Assembly (NCBI GenBank): GCA_963695505.1
Contig: CAVOGX010000005.1
Span: 1 to 64,000 of the forward strand
DNA: 64,000 nt
From: JACSRF01 sp963695505
GTDB lineage: Bacteria > Chloroflexota > Anaerolineae > Promineifilales > Promineifilaceae
Direction of reading: 5' to 3'
Shown: positions 8,979 through 18,298 of the stretch, piece after piece
Layout: every line of letters starts with the position of its first letter
Numbering within the stretch: the first letter of the stretch is position 1
Notes under the pieces: model-generated
Told to the model about the DNA's origin: nothing
What the model saw: the letters and a program-made list of their open reading frames with translations, nothing else
The model's database searches: none
Position numbers and translations under genes: made by a program

Positions 8979-9791
8979 TTACATTTTCTGGTAGATGTGG
9001 GTGAGGGCATGCCATTGGGTCATGCTTAGGGCTTCAGCGCGGGCACGGCCGTCTACCCCAGCCTCTTGCAGCATTTCCCCAATTTCCTGCTTGTCCAGCC
9101 CCAACTGGCGCAAATTCTTCTGCAACTGCTTGCGCTTCTGGCTGAATCCGGCCCGCACGAGACGAAAAAATGCTTGCTCAGATGCGGGCGAGGGCAGGGT
9201 TTCGTGTAGGGCAATGCGCAGCACGGCCGAATCCACGTCGGGCGCCGGCCAAAAGGAACCCGCTTTGATGTCAGCGACTTTCTCTGCACGGCCGTAAAAT
9301 CGCACGCTGGCAGCCAGCAGGCTCATGTTGGGGGGCACGGCCGTTACCCGTTCAGCCACCTCTTTTTGCACCGTCAGCACCAGCAGCGTCGGCTTATGCG
9401 CCCCTTCCAGCAAATGGCGCAAAATCGCCCCGGTGATGTAGTAAGGGACGTTGGCGACCACTTTGTAAGGCCCGCTAAACCAGCCCGCCGGATCTTGCTC
9501 CAGAATGTCGCCATGCACCAGCCGCACGTGGGGGTAGGGGGCCAGTTCCAGCCGCAATATGGGCATGAAGCGTTCGTCGAGCTCCACGGTGGTGACGGAA
9601 ACGGCCGTTTCTGCCAGCAGCTTTGTCAAAGACCCCAGCCCCGGCCCGATTTCCAGCACCGCATCCTCCGGCCCCAACTCGGCCGCATCCACAATGCGCC
9701 GCAGCACATTCTCGTCAAACAAGAAGTTTTGTCCCAGGCTTTTCTTCGGTTCCAGGCCATGCTGTTGCAGAATGTCTTTCGGATGCGTCAT
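8979..9791 (-). CDS. rsmA: 16S rRNA (A1518/A1519) dimethyltransferase RsmA
   Basis: 270 residues, the usual length for KsgA/RsmA. The enzyme dimethylates two adjacent adenosines in helix 45 of 16S rRNA using S-adenosylmethionine. Motifs visible: KKSLGQNFL at the N-terminus, SAM-binding EIGPGLGSLT, VELDERF, and the catalytic NVPYYITG. The C-terminal helical domain (RAGFSQKRKQLQKNL) is also characteristic. The gene precedes add on the same strand. The sequence contains several copies of the window-wide ACGGCCGT palindrome. Confidence 0.95.
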   Translation of the reverse strand: MTHPKDILQQHGLEPKKSLGQNFLFDENVLRRIVDAAELGPEDAVLEIGPGLGSLTKLLAETAVSVTTVELDERFMPILRLELAPYPHVRLVHGDILEQDPAGWFSGPYKVVANVPYYITGAILRHLLEGAHKPTLLVLTVQKEVAERVTAVPPNMSLLAASVRFYGRAEKVADIKAGSFWPAPDVDSAVLRIALHETLPSPASEQAFFRLVRAGFSQKRKQLQKNLRQLGLDKQEIGEMLQEAGVDGRARAEALSMTQWHALTHIYQKM

Positions 9792-9822
9792 TTAGCTACT
9801 GTGGTTAGTCGAACTGATAACT

Positions 9823-11517
9823 TCATTCATGCGGGGTAGCAAGAATGGCCGTATAAGATTCACCCTCTTCTTGAAGTACATTTACGGTTAAAAAAGCACC
9901 ATCGTAGGACCATTGTGGAGATGATAGGTGCTCGCCATCAAAAGATACGAGGGGGAATTTGGATTGAGTTTGCACATCATACAATGACAAACCAGGTTCC
10001 GGAGCTTCATACGCGAACCATCTGCTATCAGGCGACCAGACGGGTGTCAAAAAGGTTGCTGGCAGTGTAGAGAGAAATTTGCTGTTGTCTAGATCGAAAA
10101 TTGCTAGATTGGAGTTAGCGGTAAAAAATGTAAGGTAACGCCCGTTTGGTGAGAATGATGTAAACGCATTAATTTCCCCAGGATAATAAGATGTCTCAGC
10201 GTAGGCAGGTTGGGAAAAGATAATTTGCTCGGATGTTCGATCAAGCAAATGAAATGTGGGGAAACCTGAGGCTGGTTGTAAAAACACCAGGTGGCGTTGA
10301 TTCGGAGAAATGCGCCCCCAAATTCCCCCTGAAATTACATTAGTCAGTTCATCAGAATCCACATTCCATATTTGCAAGTTTGTTACCGGGGAGTCATGAA
10401 GAATATCTGTCATGAATAAGTTGATATCAGCATCCCAGGTTAAAACAAGCATTTCATTGCGTTCATCAATCCAATCTTCAAATTGTGAGTTAAATAAATG
10501 TTGCCAGGGTTCTTCATCAATGGAGAGATGGTTGATAAATGGGCCAACTCCCATCCGTTGACTAATAGATGGAGTTGGCTCTGGTTGTGATCTGCGTGGT
10601 GTCATGGAGAAAACAGCCGCCGACATCATACAACAAGGATCACCACTTTCAGTTGCCACATATTCAGAGTTGGTGGCTCGAACCTCGTGTGCATATAACC
10701 ATGCCCATGCCAGTTCTTTCTCTGTTTCGATGTTGTATATGCTGACTATCCAATTCCCTCCACCGCGATAACTTCTGGTTACAATTCGCTCGTTGTCCAT
10801 CCATCCCTGGAACTCGAAAAGCCACCCGCCTATATCAGTTTGGCGAAGATTTGTCCCGTCTCGATTCATAACAAAGAGTTCGGTTCCGTCAAGGAGACCT
10901 GAATTGATCAAGGGGCTCGAAGAGAATAAGCCATTGAATAAGATTTTTTCTCCATTTGGATGCCACTCAAACTGTGAATAGGCGGAACAGAAAATATTGG
11001 AAGGATTGATGGCTAATGGGACAAAATCGGGTTCAGAGGTGATGAAAATAAACTGATCTGGTATTTGATCTAAGCTTGGTAATACGGAGCAGTGATCAAA
11101 CACAAATTCATTTGATGTTGGTGACCAAAGAATGTGGTCGGAAGCGACCACTGAAACAACCTGGGCATTTGTTGACCAACTCAGGTTAGGGAGTGTCAAT
11201 GATATGGGAGTAGAGGAGACATCTTGTATACGTGTTGCATCACTTTCTTTTGTCTCCACAGGCAAAAAAATTTGGGTCGATGAAGCAGGAGTAATTAAAG
11301 TTGGTGTTGGTGATGGGGTGGTTTCAGAGGATGGAATCTTTGTTTTTGTTGGAAGTGGCTCTATGGTACTTACGATAACCGCAATACTCGGAGTGACTGT
11401 AATATTTGAGTTACCCTCGGAATTAGATTGATTGACACAACCAATGGCAACAAGTAAAAAGCACAAACATACCAACTTGATAGGGCGAACAGGAAGTTCG
11501 TTACTTATATTGGTCAC
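9823..11517 (-). CDS. Beta-propeller (TolB/WD40-like) lipoprotein
   Basis: 564 residues. The N-terminus has a lipoprotein signal with lipobox LVAIGC near residue 25, followed by a Ser/Thr/Pro-rich linker. The remainder shows repeated propeller-blade elements ending in motifs such as WSPTSNEF, WHPNGEK, SFSPNGRYLTFF and WSPDSRWFAYE, typical of TolB/WD40-like PD40 repeats. It is probably anchored to the outer face of the membrane and acts as a protein-interaction scaffold; no enzymatic residues stand out. It starts 4 nt inside the end of the 3D-domain gene, so the two are translationally coupled. Composition is more A/T-rich than its neighbours and it lacks the AACGGCCGTT palindrome, hinting at separate ancestry. 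Confidence 0.7.
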   Translation of the reverse strand: MTNISNELPVRPIKLVCLCFLLVAIGCVNQSNSEGNSNITVTPSIAVIVSTIEPLPTKTKIPSSETTPSPTPTLITPASSTQIFLPVETKESDATRIQDVSSTPISLTLPNLSWSTNAQVVSVVASDHILWSPTSNEFVFDHCSVLPSLDQIPDQFIFITSEPDFVPLAINPSNIFCSAYSQFEWHPNGEKILFNGLFSSSPLINSGLLDGTELFVMNRDGTNLRQTDIGGWLFEFQGWMDNERIVTRSYRGGGNWIVSIYNIETEKELAWAWLYAHEVRATNSEYVATESGDPCCMMSAAVFSMTPRRSQPEPTPSISQRMGVGPFINHLSIDEEPWQHLFNSQFEDWIDERNEMLVLTWDADINLFMTDILHDSPVTNLQIWNVDSDELTNVISGGIWGRISPNQRHLVFLQPASGFPTFHLLDRTSEQIIFSQPAYAETSYYPGEINAFTSFSPNGRYLTFFTANSNLAIFDLDNSKFLSTLPATFLTPVWSPDSRWFAYEAPEPGLSLYDVQTQSKFPLVSFDGEHLSSPQWSYDGAFLTVNVLQEEGESYTAILATPHE

Positions 11518-12935
11518 GGTAATACACTTGGCAGCAAATAGTTAATGTCTTCAGGAGCAGGTACGGGTGTCAGGTAATAGACGTCCACGTAGCCCGACCA
11601 GGAGACATAGTTGCCAACGTCGTAGCCCAGGTCAATCCACCTACCGCGCACTCCGCCGCCGGTATCCCCTACAAAGGCCACGCCATACCCCGGCACAAAC
11701 ACGTTCGAGCGGAAGGGCACCACGCTGCGGTCCACCGCCACAATGCCAAAGCCGGCTGGACGGCCGCTGGCGGTAATGCCATACCCCGGATCACCAGGGG
11801 ATTTGCCGGAGCTGGCCGCGGTGTAAGACGTGACCCGCATACGCACCACTCGCCAATATTCGCGAGGTCCTTGCGGGGTGTCTACCACGCCGATGTTAAT
11901 GCGTGTGCCATAGCCGATGACTTCGTTTACCGGTTCGCGGGCGACCCATTCACCGTCGGCTGCCTGGCTGACCTCCACGCCGTTTTCGTAGCGCACGCGC
12001 ATGCGCTGGCGCAAAATGCCCGGCTGCCCGTAGCTGATGACGGCCCTCTGGTCCAGGTCTAGTTCGTCACTAGCCTGCCACACGGTCTGGAAGGGGTTGG
12101 GTTCGTCCACCACGCGAAAATCTTCGGTAACGCGGATAACGGTGATGGTGTCGTTGGCTTGCAGGGCTCTTTCTGGGCCGGGCTGGGTGTAATCTTCCCC
12201 AACCAGGCCAATGCCCGCCTCGGCCAGCACGTCCAGGGCGTTGGTGTGGTGGCTGCGAGTTTGGATGATACGGCCGTCTACCTGGATAGTCAGCGGCTTG
12301 GAGCGGCGCACCTGGATGGTCATGTCCGGTTCCAACCAGTTACCCAGCGGGGGTTCCACGCCATCGGCAGCGTACAGCGTCAGCCCCGCCTCTGCCAGAG
12401 CCGCACCCACCGATTGCGCCGCTGTGCGCAGCACCTGCTGCTGTCCGCCATCCACCACAGTCACCGTCAGAAACCGGCCAATTTCCACTTCACGGGACAA
12501 AGGTGCCTGGTTTAAGGAGCCAAAAGGCACCAACACACGATCCGCATAGACTTGGGTAGTACGCTGCACGGCCACGCCTGCTTCGCTGAGGAATGCACCC
12601 ATCGTTGTAGCTTGTGTCCAGACTGTGCGCGTGCCGTCGACCTCGGTGCGCAGGGTCACGGCGCGGGCGCGCTGAATCTGAATGGCGGTGTCAACGTCTG
12701 CGGGGGTGTCTGGGGCGGGGATAACTACGTCTTCAGGGCGCAGCGCCAGTCCGGACGCCGCAATAACCTCTTGCACAGTTTCATAGGAGCCAGAGACGGT
12801 AACGGCCGTTTCCCCATCATATACCGTGTACTGCCCCTGCGCCGCCAATAAACCGGCCATCGCCAAGCTGCCAATGGCCAGCAGCAGCAGGGCAAACAGC
12901 AAAATGCGGGCAGTAGGTTTGGGTAATTTGGTCAT
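11514..12935 (-). CDS. DUF348/G5/3D-domain cell-wall protein (YabE/RpfB-like)
   Basis: 473 residues: an N-terminal signal anchor (ILLFALLLLAIGSLAMAG), three ubiquitin-like DUF348 repeats (YETVQEVIAASGL, TMGAFLSEAGVAV, SVGAALAEAGLTL/ALDVLAEAGIGL), a G5 domain with YENGVEV, and a C-terminal 3D domain whose aspartates lie in VDRSVVPF, VGDTGGGVRG and RWIDLGYD. The 3D fold is a lytic-transglycosylase-like barrel, so the protein probably remodels peptidoglycan like RpfB/YabE. I chose the ATG at 12935 (MTKLPKP) just before the signal; the longer ORF reads through a dispersed repeat. It is coupled to the downstream propeller lipoprotein. Confidence 0.82.
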   Translation of the reverse strand: MTKLPKPTARILLFALLLLAIGSLAMAGLLAAQGQYTVYDGETAVTVSGSYETVQEVIAASGLALRPEDVVIPAPDTPADVDTAIQIQRARAVTLRTEVDGTRTVWTQATTMGAFLSEAGVAVQRTTQVYADRVLVPFGSLNQAPLSREVEIGRFLTVTVVDGGQQQVLRTAAQSVGAALAEAGLTLYAADGVEPPLGNWLEPDMTIQVRRSKPLTIQVDGRIIQTRSHHTNALDVLAEAGIGLVGEDYTQPGPERALQANDTITVIRVTEDFRVVDEPNPFQTVWQASDELDLDQRAVISYGQPGILRQRMRVRYENGVEVSQAADGEWVAREPVNEVIGYGTRINIGVVDTPQGPREYWRVVRMRVTSYTAASSGKSPGDPGYGITASGRPAGFGIVAVDRSVVPFRSNVFVPGYGVAFVGDTGGGVRGRWIDLGYDVGNYVSWSGYVDVYYLTPVPAPEDINYLLPSVLP

Positions 12936-12944
12936 AAATAAAAA

Positions 12945-13007
12945 GATTGGAGATTGGAGATTAGAGATTGACGTGGTGCAATCTCCAGTCTCTAATCTCC
13001 AATCTCC
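12945..13007. repeat. Dispersed GGAGATTAGAGATTG inverted-repeat element, copy A
   Basis: Tandem GATTGGAGA units lead into AGAGATTG. After a short spacer comes the reverse-complement arm CAATCTCC...TCTAATCTCC. Related copies lie at 48299-48343 and 54876-54940, all between genes. It would form a long imperfect hairpin in RNA and resembles a REP/MITE-like element. Confidence 0.7.
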
Positions 13008-13010
13008 CAG

Positions 13011-13152
13011 CATATGCCCATGAGGCCGATGGTCACCAGGTAATCCTGGGCACCCGAAGGATTCGCCTTAGTGCTGCTTCCTTCCGGACCTGACACGGTT
13101 CGACGGCCTTCGCCGCCAGGGACCCAGTCACCACCGGTCTCATGGGCATATG
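13011..13152 (-). ncRNA. ffs: Signal recognition particle RNA, small bacterial type
   Basis: On the - strand the segment contains the diagnostic SRP helix 8 region, with GTCAGGTCC followed by GGAAGGAAGCAGC, as in 4.5S-type SRP RNA. The ends form a perfect 14-bp closing helix (CATATGCCCATGAG with CTCATGGGCATATG). It scaffolds Ffh for co-translational membrane targeting. The exact 5' and 3' ends are set here by the closing helix and may be off by several bases. Confidence 0.92.
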
Positions 13153-13238
13153 AACTTGTTCCCTTGAATCGTAACAAATGCGGCGCAATTGGACAAAAAT
13201 ATTAACAATTGCAAGAAATGCGGCGCACTTTTTGTTCG

Positions 13239-13742
13239 TTAATTCCAGATGCCCAACACTTCTGGTCCACGATCCAGTTCCCAAGGGTAGATGATGTAAG
13301 CATCCGTAACGGCCGCATAGTAGGTGGGTGTGTATCCCGGGTACAGCGACGAAGCCGGTTTGTAATGCAATACACAGGTTTCAGGCTGGCCGCCTGCGGC
13401 ATCAATGCGATTGGATACCGTGACCATGTTGCGCCCCTTGGTCCATACATCATCCACAACCAAAATACGCCGGCTATCCAGCAGTTCATCATCTGGAAAC
13501 TGGATAAATTCGGGAATGGCATATTTGCTTTGCATAGTGCTTTGCAGGCCAGGAAAATCTGCCGGAAAACGTACAGAAGCAGTGAGGATGTAGGTGATAT
13601 TGAGCGCTTCAGCCAGCATGCCGCCGGGAATAATGCCTCCACGGGTGATAATCACCATGGAGTCAAATCGGCCGTGAATTTGTGGTACCAGGTAGTCAAT
13701 GAGCTTGTCCACGTCGGACCAGGTTAAGACTTCACGACGCAT
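13239..13742 (-). CDS. Purine-type phosphoribosyltransferase
   Basis: 167 residues of the type I phosphoribosyltransferase fold. The PRPP-binding motif ILVVDDVWTKGRNM is clear, and an N-terminal loop reads VIITRGGIIPGG. Length and motif order fit hypoxanthine/guanine or xanthine phosphoribosyltransferases of purine salvage, but substrate choice cannot be read directly. The ATG at 13742 is preceded by an AGGAG ribosome-binding site. It stands alone downstream of SRP RNA. Confidence 0.8.
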   Translation of the reverse strand: MRREVLTWSDVDKLIDYLVPQIHGRFDSMVIITRGGIIPGGMLAEALNITYILTASVRFPADFPGLQSTMQSKYAIPEFIQFPDDELLDSRRILVVDDVWTKGRNMVTVSNRIDAAGGQPETCVLHYKPASSLYPGYTPTYYAAVTDAYIIYPWELDRGPEVLGIWN

Positions 13743-13958
13743 TATTTTCTCCTAAGGGCCAGAGTAAACAGAAAGGCGCAAAGGGTTCATGGCCTCTCCC
13801 TTGCGCGCTTTCTGTTCTTAGCCTTGCGGTTTTGTTAATTTGGGTGAATGAATATTCTGCAATCGTACACGCTGCCAGGCAGTGTGTCAACAAAACTTGA
13901 ACCGTAGAGCGGAAACGTGGAACTGCGTAGTTATCTATCACGCTTCCCGTATTACCTT

Positions 13959-16900
13959 TTACGCTTTTTTCTTTCGTGATGGGAAGCGGGTCAGCACCGT
14001 TGCCCCATCGGGCATGGGCAGCCGCGCGCCCAGCTTTAGCTCTTTAGGCAGCTTAATGGCCCGCGTGCCGCCACCGAGCTGATAAATGGAAACGGCCGTT
14101 CCCGGCTCACTCATACTAACCGGCACAATCGCCTGCCCCAGCAGATAGCCTTCCGCGTCAATGGCGCAGCTTGTCACGTAGCCCACGACTCTTGCCCCGC
14201 TTGTCCAGCACCGGGTCACCCTGTTCCGGGCGGCGCACGCCCTTCTCATTCATGCGGAAGCGCACAATGATGCTGTCGCGGGTTTGCTTCGTGAGCAATG
14301 AAGGCATCTCGGCCAATGAAGAACGGCTTCCACAGCTTGACGTAGCTGCCAAAGCCGGCATTGGCCGGATTCAGGCCATACGGTCCGGCCAATTCGTGGC
14401 CATACAGCGGCAGACCAGCCTCGGTGCGCGTACTGTCCCGCGCTGCCAGCCCGCACGGCTTCAGGCCAAAGGGTTTACCGGCAGCCACTACCGCTTTCCA
14501 GAAGGCGGGCGCTTTGTCGGGATGGACAAATAGTTCATACGCGATACGCTCGCCGGTGTAACCGGTGCGGGAGATGATGACGTCAAAACCGGCCAGCTGA
14601 CCGTGGTCACGCCTGCCCAGGGTAAGCTTTTCAACCGTTTGGCCAAGGCGTCGTCGTCGCACATGGCCAGCAAAATGTCGCGGGATTTGGGGCCTTGCAG
14701 CGGAATGTCGACGCGGCAGTCGTCGCCCCACTGGCGGTCGCGCAGGTCGCGCAGTCTGACCGGGTGCTGGATTTTGGCAAACGGCCGTTGCCTATCAATC
14801 ATCACCTCGCCATTGTTCACTGCATTCATCCAGGCCCAATCTTTGTCATTGTTGGAGGCATTGACCACCAGCATGAATCGTTCTTCGGCCACGCCGGTAA
14901 ACCATCAGGTCATCGACCACACTGCCGTCGGGCAGCAGGAAGTAGGTGTAGTGAGATTGGCCGACGCTGCAGCGTGGAGACATCATTGGTGGTGACGGTG
15001 TTCAGGAATTCTACGACGTGGCGGCCGCTGGCGTCGAACACGCCCATGTGGGTGGCGTCGAACAGACCGGCCGTTTCGCGCACGGCGGTATGTTCTTCGC
15101 TGACGCTGCTGTACCACACCGGCATTTCGTAGCCACCAAAGGGAACCATGCGCCCGCCCATGTCGACATGAGTGTCGTAAAGGGTGGTACGCAGCATGGG
15201 CGGATCGGCTGGCTCTGCCATTGGAAGGCGTGGCAACACAAGATCTTGCGCCGGGCGCTGCTGCCAGCCCACAAAGTAGGGCTTGCTGTCAACAAAAGCG
15301 GCATCGCTGGCGGCGGGGGCGGGCAGGGTTTCGTCAGCGGTGACCTGCACAACGACCGGGCCGGGCAATTTGCCATACAGGTCGTCAAATTCGACATAAC
15401 CATCGGAGAGGGCCATGAGCCAGGTGGCAGCATGAAACGGCCGTTTCCGCATCCGCAAAGCGCAGCAAAAACTCGTCTGTCGCCAAGCCGTTTCAGCGTC
15501 GCGTTTGCGTCCAGGCCGCCACCGCCAAAGATGTGGGTTGGCTGAATGTCGCCATCGGCCAGGTCCAGCACTCGCTGGTCAGGGCATAGCTGCAGCAGAG
15601 CGGCGGCTTTGTCGCCGCGCACCTGCACCGTGTCCCCAGCCGGAGCAGCCTGCTTTACATCCCGCAGTTGGCGCACAATTTCTCGCCCACGCTGCAGCGC
15701 CGCAAAATCTACCTTTGCCCGCAGTTCCGTTCTTGCCACCCAGGGCCGTGTAGGTGAACGGCTTACAGCCCTGCAGCACCGTGGCAATGGCCTCCGCCAG
15801 CAAATCCACCTCGGCGTCGCCAAAACCAAGCTGGCTGATCCACACCGTGCCCAGGCGCAGCCCCGTGGGGTTCAGTGCGCCCTTGTCGCCAGGAATGGTA
15901 TTGCGGTTTAGCACAATGCCCGGCCACGTCCAAAATGCGGGCCGCCATGTCGCCGGAAAGGTGCACGCCGTTGTGGCTGACGCTCTTTGGTGTCTACCAG
16001 CAGCAAATGATTGTCGGAGCCGCCGCCGACAATGCGTAGGCCATGTTCCGTCAGTTTCTCGGCCAACCGCGCGGCATTGCGCACAATGCGTTCCTGCAAG
16101 GCGTGAAACTGGTCGGTCTTGGCCAGCTTCAGGGCCACGGCCAGGGCGGCCATGGTGTTGAGATGGGGGCCGCCTTGCTCGCCGGGGAAGACGGCGCGGT
16201 CAAGCTTGCGGCACAGGTCGCGGCGATGGGTCAGGATCATGGCCCCGCGCGGCCCGCAAAGGCTTTTGTGGGTGGTGGTGCTCACCACGTCGGCAATGCC
16301 GATGGGGCTGGGATGCATGCCGGAGGCTACCAGCCCGGAGATGTGGGCGATGTCCGCCAGCAGGTATGCGCCCACTTTGTCGGCAATGGCGCGGAAACGC
16401 TGCCAATCGACAATGCGCGGGTAAGCCGAGTAACCGGCAACGATGATTTGCGGCTTGACTTCCAGGGCGATTTTTTCGATGGCGTCATAGTCGAGCAGTT
16501 CGGTTTTCTCGTCGACAAAATAGGGCACGCCGTTGTAGTGCTTGCCGGAGCGATTGATGCGCGTGCCGTGAGAAAGGTGACCACCATCATTCAGATTCAG
16601 CCCCAAAATGGTGTCGCCGGGCTGGAGCAGGGCGGTGTAGACGGCGCTGTTGGCGGGCGCGCCGCTGAGAGGCTGCACGTTGACATAGAGCTGGTCGGCG
16701 CTGATGCCGTTGGCGGCGAAGAGCTCGGCAGCGCGGCGGCGGGTGAGGGCTTCCAGCACGTCGGCATATTCGACACCTTTGTAGTAGCGGGGATCGCTGT
16801 TGCGGCGGTAGCGGGCGACCTCGTAAGCGGTGTCCATGATGTCCGCCTGGCTTTGCTTGCGGCTTTCTTCGCGAGGGTAGCCTTCGGCGTAGATGTTGCC

Positions 16901-17062
16901 AAAATTACATGCCATGGCTTCCTGTACGGCCGCTGGCGCCATGCTTTCAGAGGCAATGAGAATGATGGTTTCTGCTTGACGGCGGTCTTCTAATTCAAGA
17001 ATCTGTTTGAGGTCGGGGTCGAGGTTGTCTAGGGACCCGTCAAAGATGAAATCCTGACTCAT
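13959..17062 (-). pseudogene. glyA-gcvT: Serine hydroxymethyltransferase - aminomethyltransferase (GlyA-GcvT) fusion, multiply frameshifted
   Basis: The 5' part (17062 to about 15750) encodes a serine hydroxymethyltransferase. Its PLP lysine lies in TTTHKSLCGP. The 3' part (about 15210 to 13959) encodes GcvT, the T-protein of glycine cleavage (DTHVDMGGRMVPFGGYEM, ISRTGYTGE). A linker of roughly 180 residues joins them with no stop between, so the intended product is one polypeptide of about 1030 residues linking serine-glycine and tetrahydrofolate C1 flow. The reading frame is broken near 15983, 15920, 15739, 15485, 15436, 14969, 14889, 14602, 14290 and 14195. Nine of the ten are corrected by removing one base; only 14602 needs an added base. 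Residue conservation is otherwise excellent, so assembly error is more likely than decay. Start ATG 17062 has AAGGAG seven bases upstream. Confidence 0.85.
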
Positions 17063-17310
17063 GGTAATCTCCTTAGAAATGTGCTTGCGCCAGGGAAGCC
17101 ACGGCCTGCTGTGGAAGCGGGGAGCAGATTATCCTGGCGGTTTGGGGAATTTGTGGAATGTACAGGATGGATGTGGAGCTGGCATCCATCAAATTTTACG
17201 GAATGAATTTTAGCAGGTATTAGGGAGTTTGCGAGTTGAATGCGGGTTGTATTGGATTGAGTCAATTCGTAATGAAATTTGTAAGCTTTTTCGCAGAAAA
17301 TATGGATAGA
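17063..17310. promoter_or_regulatory. Divergent intergenic region upstream of glyA-gcvT and the small RNA
   Basis: It holds the AAGGAG site of glyA next to 17062 and a possible + strand promoter, TTGTAA at 17279-17284 with TATGGA at 17301-17306 (16-nt spacer). I looked for a glycine riboswitch upstream of glyA and saw none. Confidence 0.45.
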
Positions 17311-17471
17311 AAAGGACCCAAATTAACCAGTATCGCATTAGGGTCAGAAGGCGGCCTGGACGAGGGAAACCTGCGGTCAAAAGGCATAGCCAACTGCCAA
17401 ATGGAAGTTAGCTTTATGGGTGTCCTTTCGCAAGTTTAGTGGCCATCAGCGTGTTGCTGGTGGCCTTTTTT
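17311..17471 (+). ncRNA. Candidate structured small RNA or riboswitch leader of unknown class
   Basis: A promoter-like pair (17279-17306) would start transcription at about 17312. The transcript opens with AAAGGAC (17311-17317), which pairs perfectly with GTCCTTT (17422-17428) to close a domain of about 118 nt. Inside are a GAAA-capped hairpin (AGG-GAAA-CCT, within GAC...GTC) and the possible helix UAAC/GUUA. An intrinsic terminator follows at 17441-17471. No credible ORF fills the region. It could be an independent RNA such as a divergent 6S RNA, or a riboswitch-plus-terminator controlling the ABC exporter whose ATG is 57 nt beyond. I could not match it to a known class. Confidence 0.5.
17441..17471 (+). 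terminator. Intrinsic terminator of the candidate small RNA
   Basis: The arms GGCCATCAGC and GCTGGTGGCC (one G-T wobble) flank a 5-nt loop and are followed by six T residues. Confidence 0.85.
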
Positions 17472-17514
17472 GTGCTGGGGGGAACTTTCACCGCCCAGTA
17501 AGCCTCGTTTTGGT

Positions 17515-17520
17515 TATAAT
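17515..17520 (+). promoter_or_regulatory. -10 element of a probable leaderless promoter
   Basis: A consensus TATAAT ends seven bases before the ATG at 17528. Initiation at the usual distance falls on or beside that ATG. No Shine-Dalgarno sequence precedes the gene. The PBP gene at 61671 has the same geometry. Confidence 0.5.
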
Positions 17521-17527
17521 GAGCATC

Positions 17528-18298
17528 ATGATCGAAACGATGGACTTGACAAGGCGATTTGGGGCAGTAACGGCCGTTTCTCACCTTAACCTCTCCGTAC
17601 GCCCTGGCGAAATTTATGGCTTTTTGGGACCGAATGGCGCGGGAAAAACGACGACCATTCGCATGTTGGTGGGACTGCTGCGGCCAAGCAGCGGAACGGC
17701 CGTTATTGCTGGCCATGATATCCAGCAGGAACCGGTGGTTGTCAAACGATTGGTTGGTTACCTGGCCCAAACGCCGCCGATGTATGACAGACTCACCGGC
17801 AGCGAATTCTTGCGCTTTGTAGGCGGCTTGTATGGCCTGGACGATGCCCAGAGTGATGCTCGCGGAGCAGAACTCATGGCGCTGCTCGATTTGTCCGAGA
17901 AAGCGGATCAATTGATTGGCAGCTATTCAGGAGGTATGCGGCAGAAGTTGGGCCTGTGCGCGGCATTACTGCACCAGCCACAGGTGCTGGTGCTGGATGA
18001 ACCTCTGGCGGGGCTAGATCCATATAGTGCCCGCCGCGTGAAGGACTTACTGAGAGACTTAACGGTGCAGGACGTGACGGTTTTTTTCTCGACCCACACG
18101 CTGGAAATTGCTGAACGCGTCTGTGATCGGGTGGGGATTTTGCAGCGCGGCCACATGATTGCCGAGGGGACGATGGCGGAACTGCAGCAGATGGCGCAGT
18201 CTAAGGCCGAAAGTACGCTGGAGGAGCTGTTTTTGCAGTTAACAGGGGGAACGGCCGTTGCTGACGTAGCCGATATGCTGGGAAAGAGTGGGAAATGA
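17528..18298 (+). CDS. ABC transporter ATP-binding protein
   Basis: 256 residues, a typical ABC-2-type exporter ATPase. Walker A GPNGAGKTTT, Q-loop LAQTPP, signature YSGGMRQKL, Walker B VLVLDEP and the H-loop FSTHTLE are all in order. It powers the permease encoded immediately downstream, whose ATG overlaps this gene's stop as ATGA, so the two are translationally coupled. Substrate unknown. I chose ATG 17528 (MIETMDL) because a TATAAT -10 box sits just upstream; the ATG at 17519 overlaps that box and cannot be the start of the same transcript. The gene contains three AACGGCCGTT palindromes. Confidence 0.88.
   Translation: MIETMDLTRRFGAVTAVSHLNLSVRPGEIYGFLGPNGAGKTTTIRMLVGLLRPSSGTAVIAGHDIQQEPVVVKRLVGYLAQTPPMYDRLTGSEFLRFVGGLYGLDDAQSDARGAELMALLDLSEKADQLIGSYSGGMRQKLGLCAALLHQPQVLVLDEPLAGLDPYSARRVKDLLRDLTVQDVTVFFSTHTLEIAERVCDRVGILQRGHMIAEGTMAELQQMAQSKAESTLEELFLQLTGGTAVADVADMLGKSGK

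Noticed and set aside
17063..17310. Glycine riboswitch upstream of the glyA-gcvT fusion
   Set aside because: I looked for the paired aptamer motifs and did not find them.
17236..17439. 67-codon ORF across the small-RNA region
   Set aside because: No ribosome-binding site or recognisable motif, and it overlaps a well-formed RNA structure with promoter and terminator.
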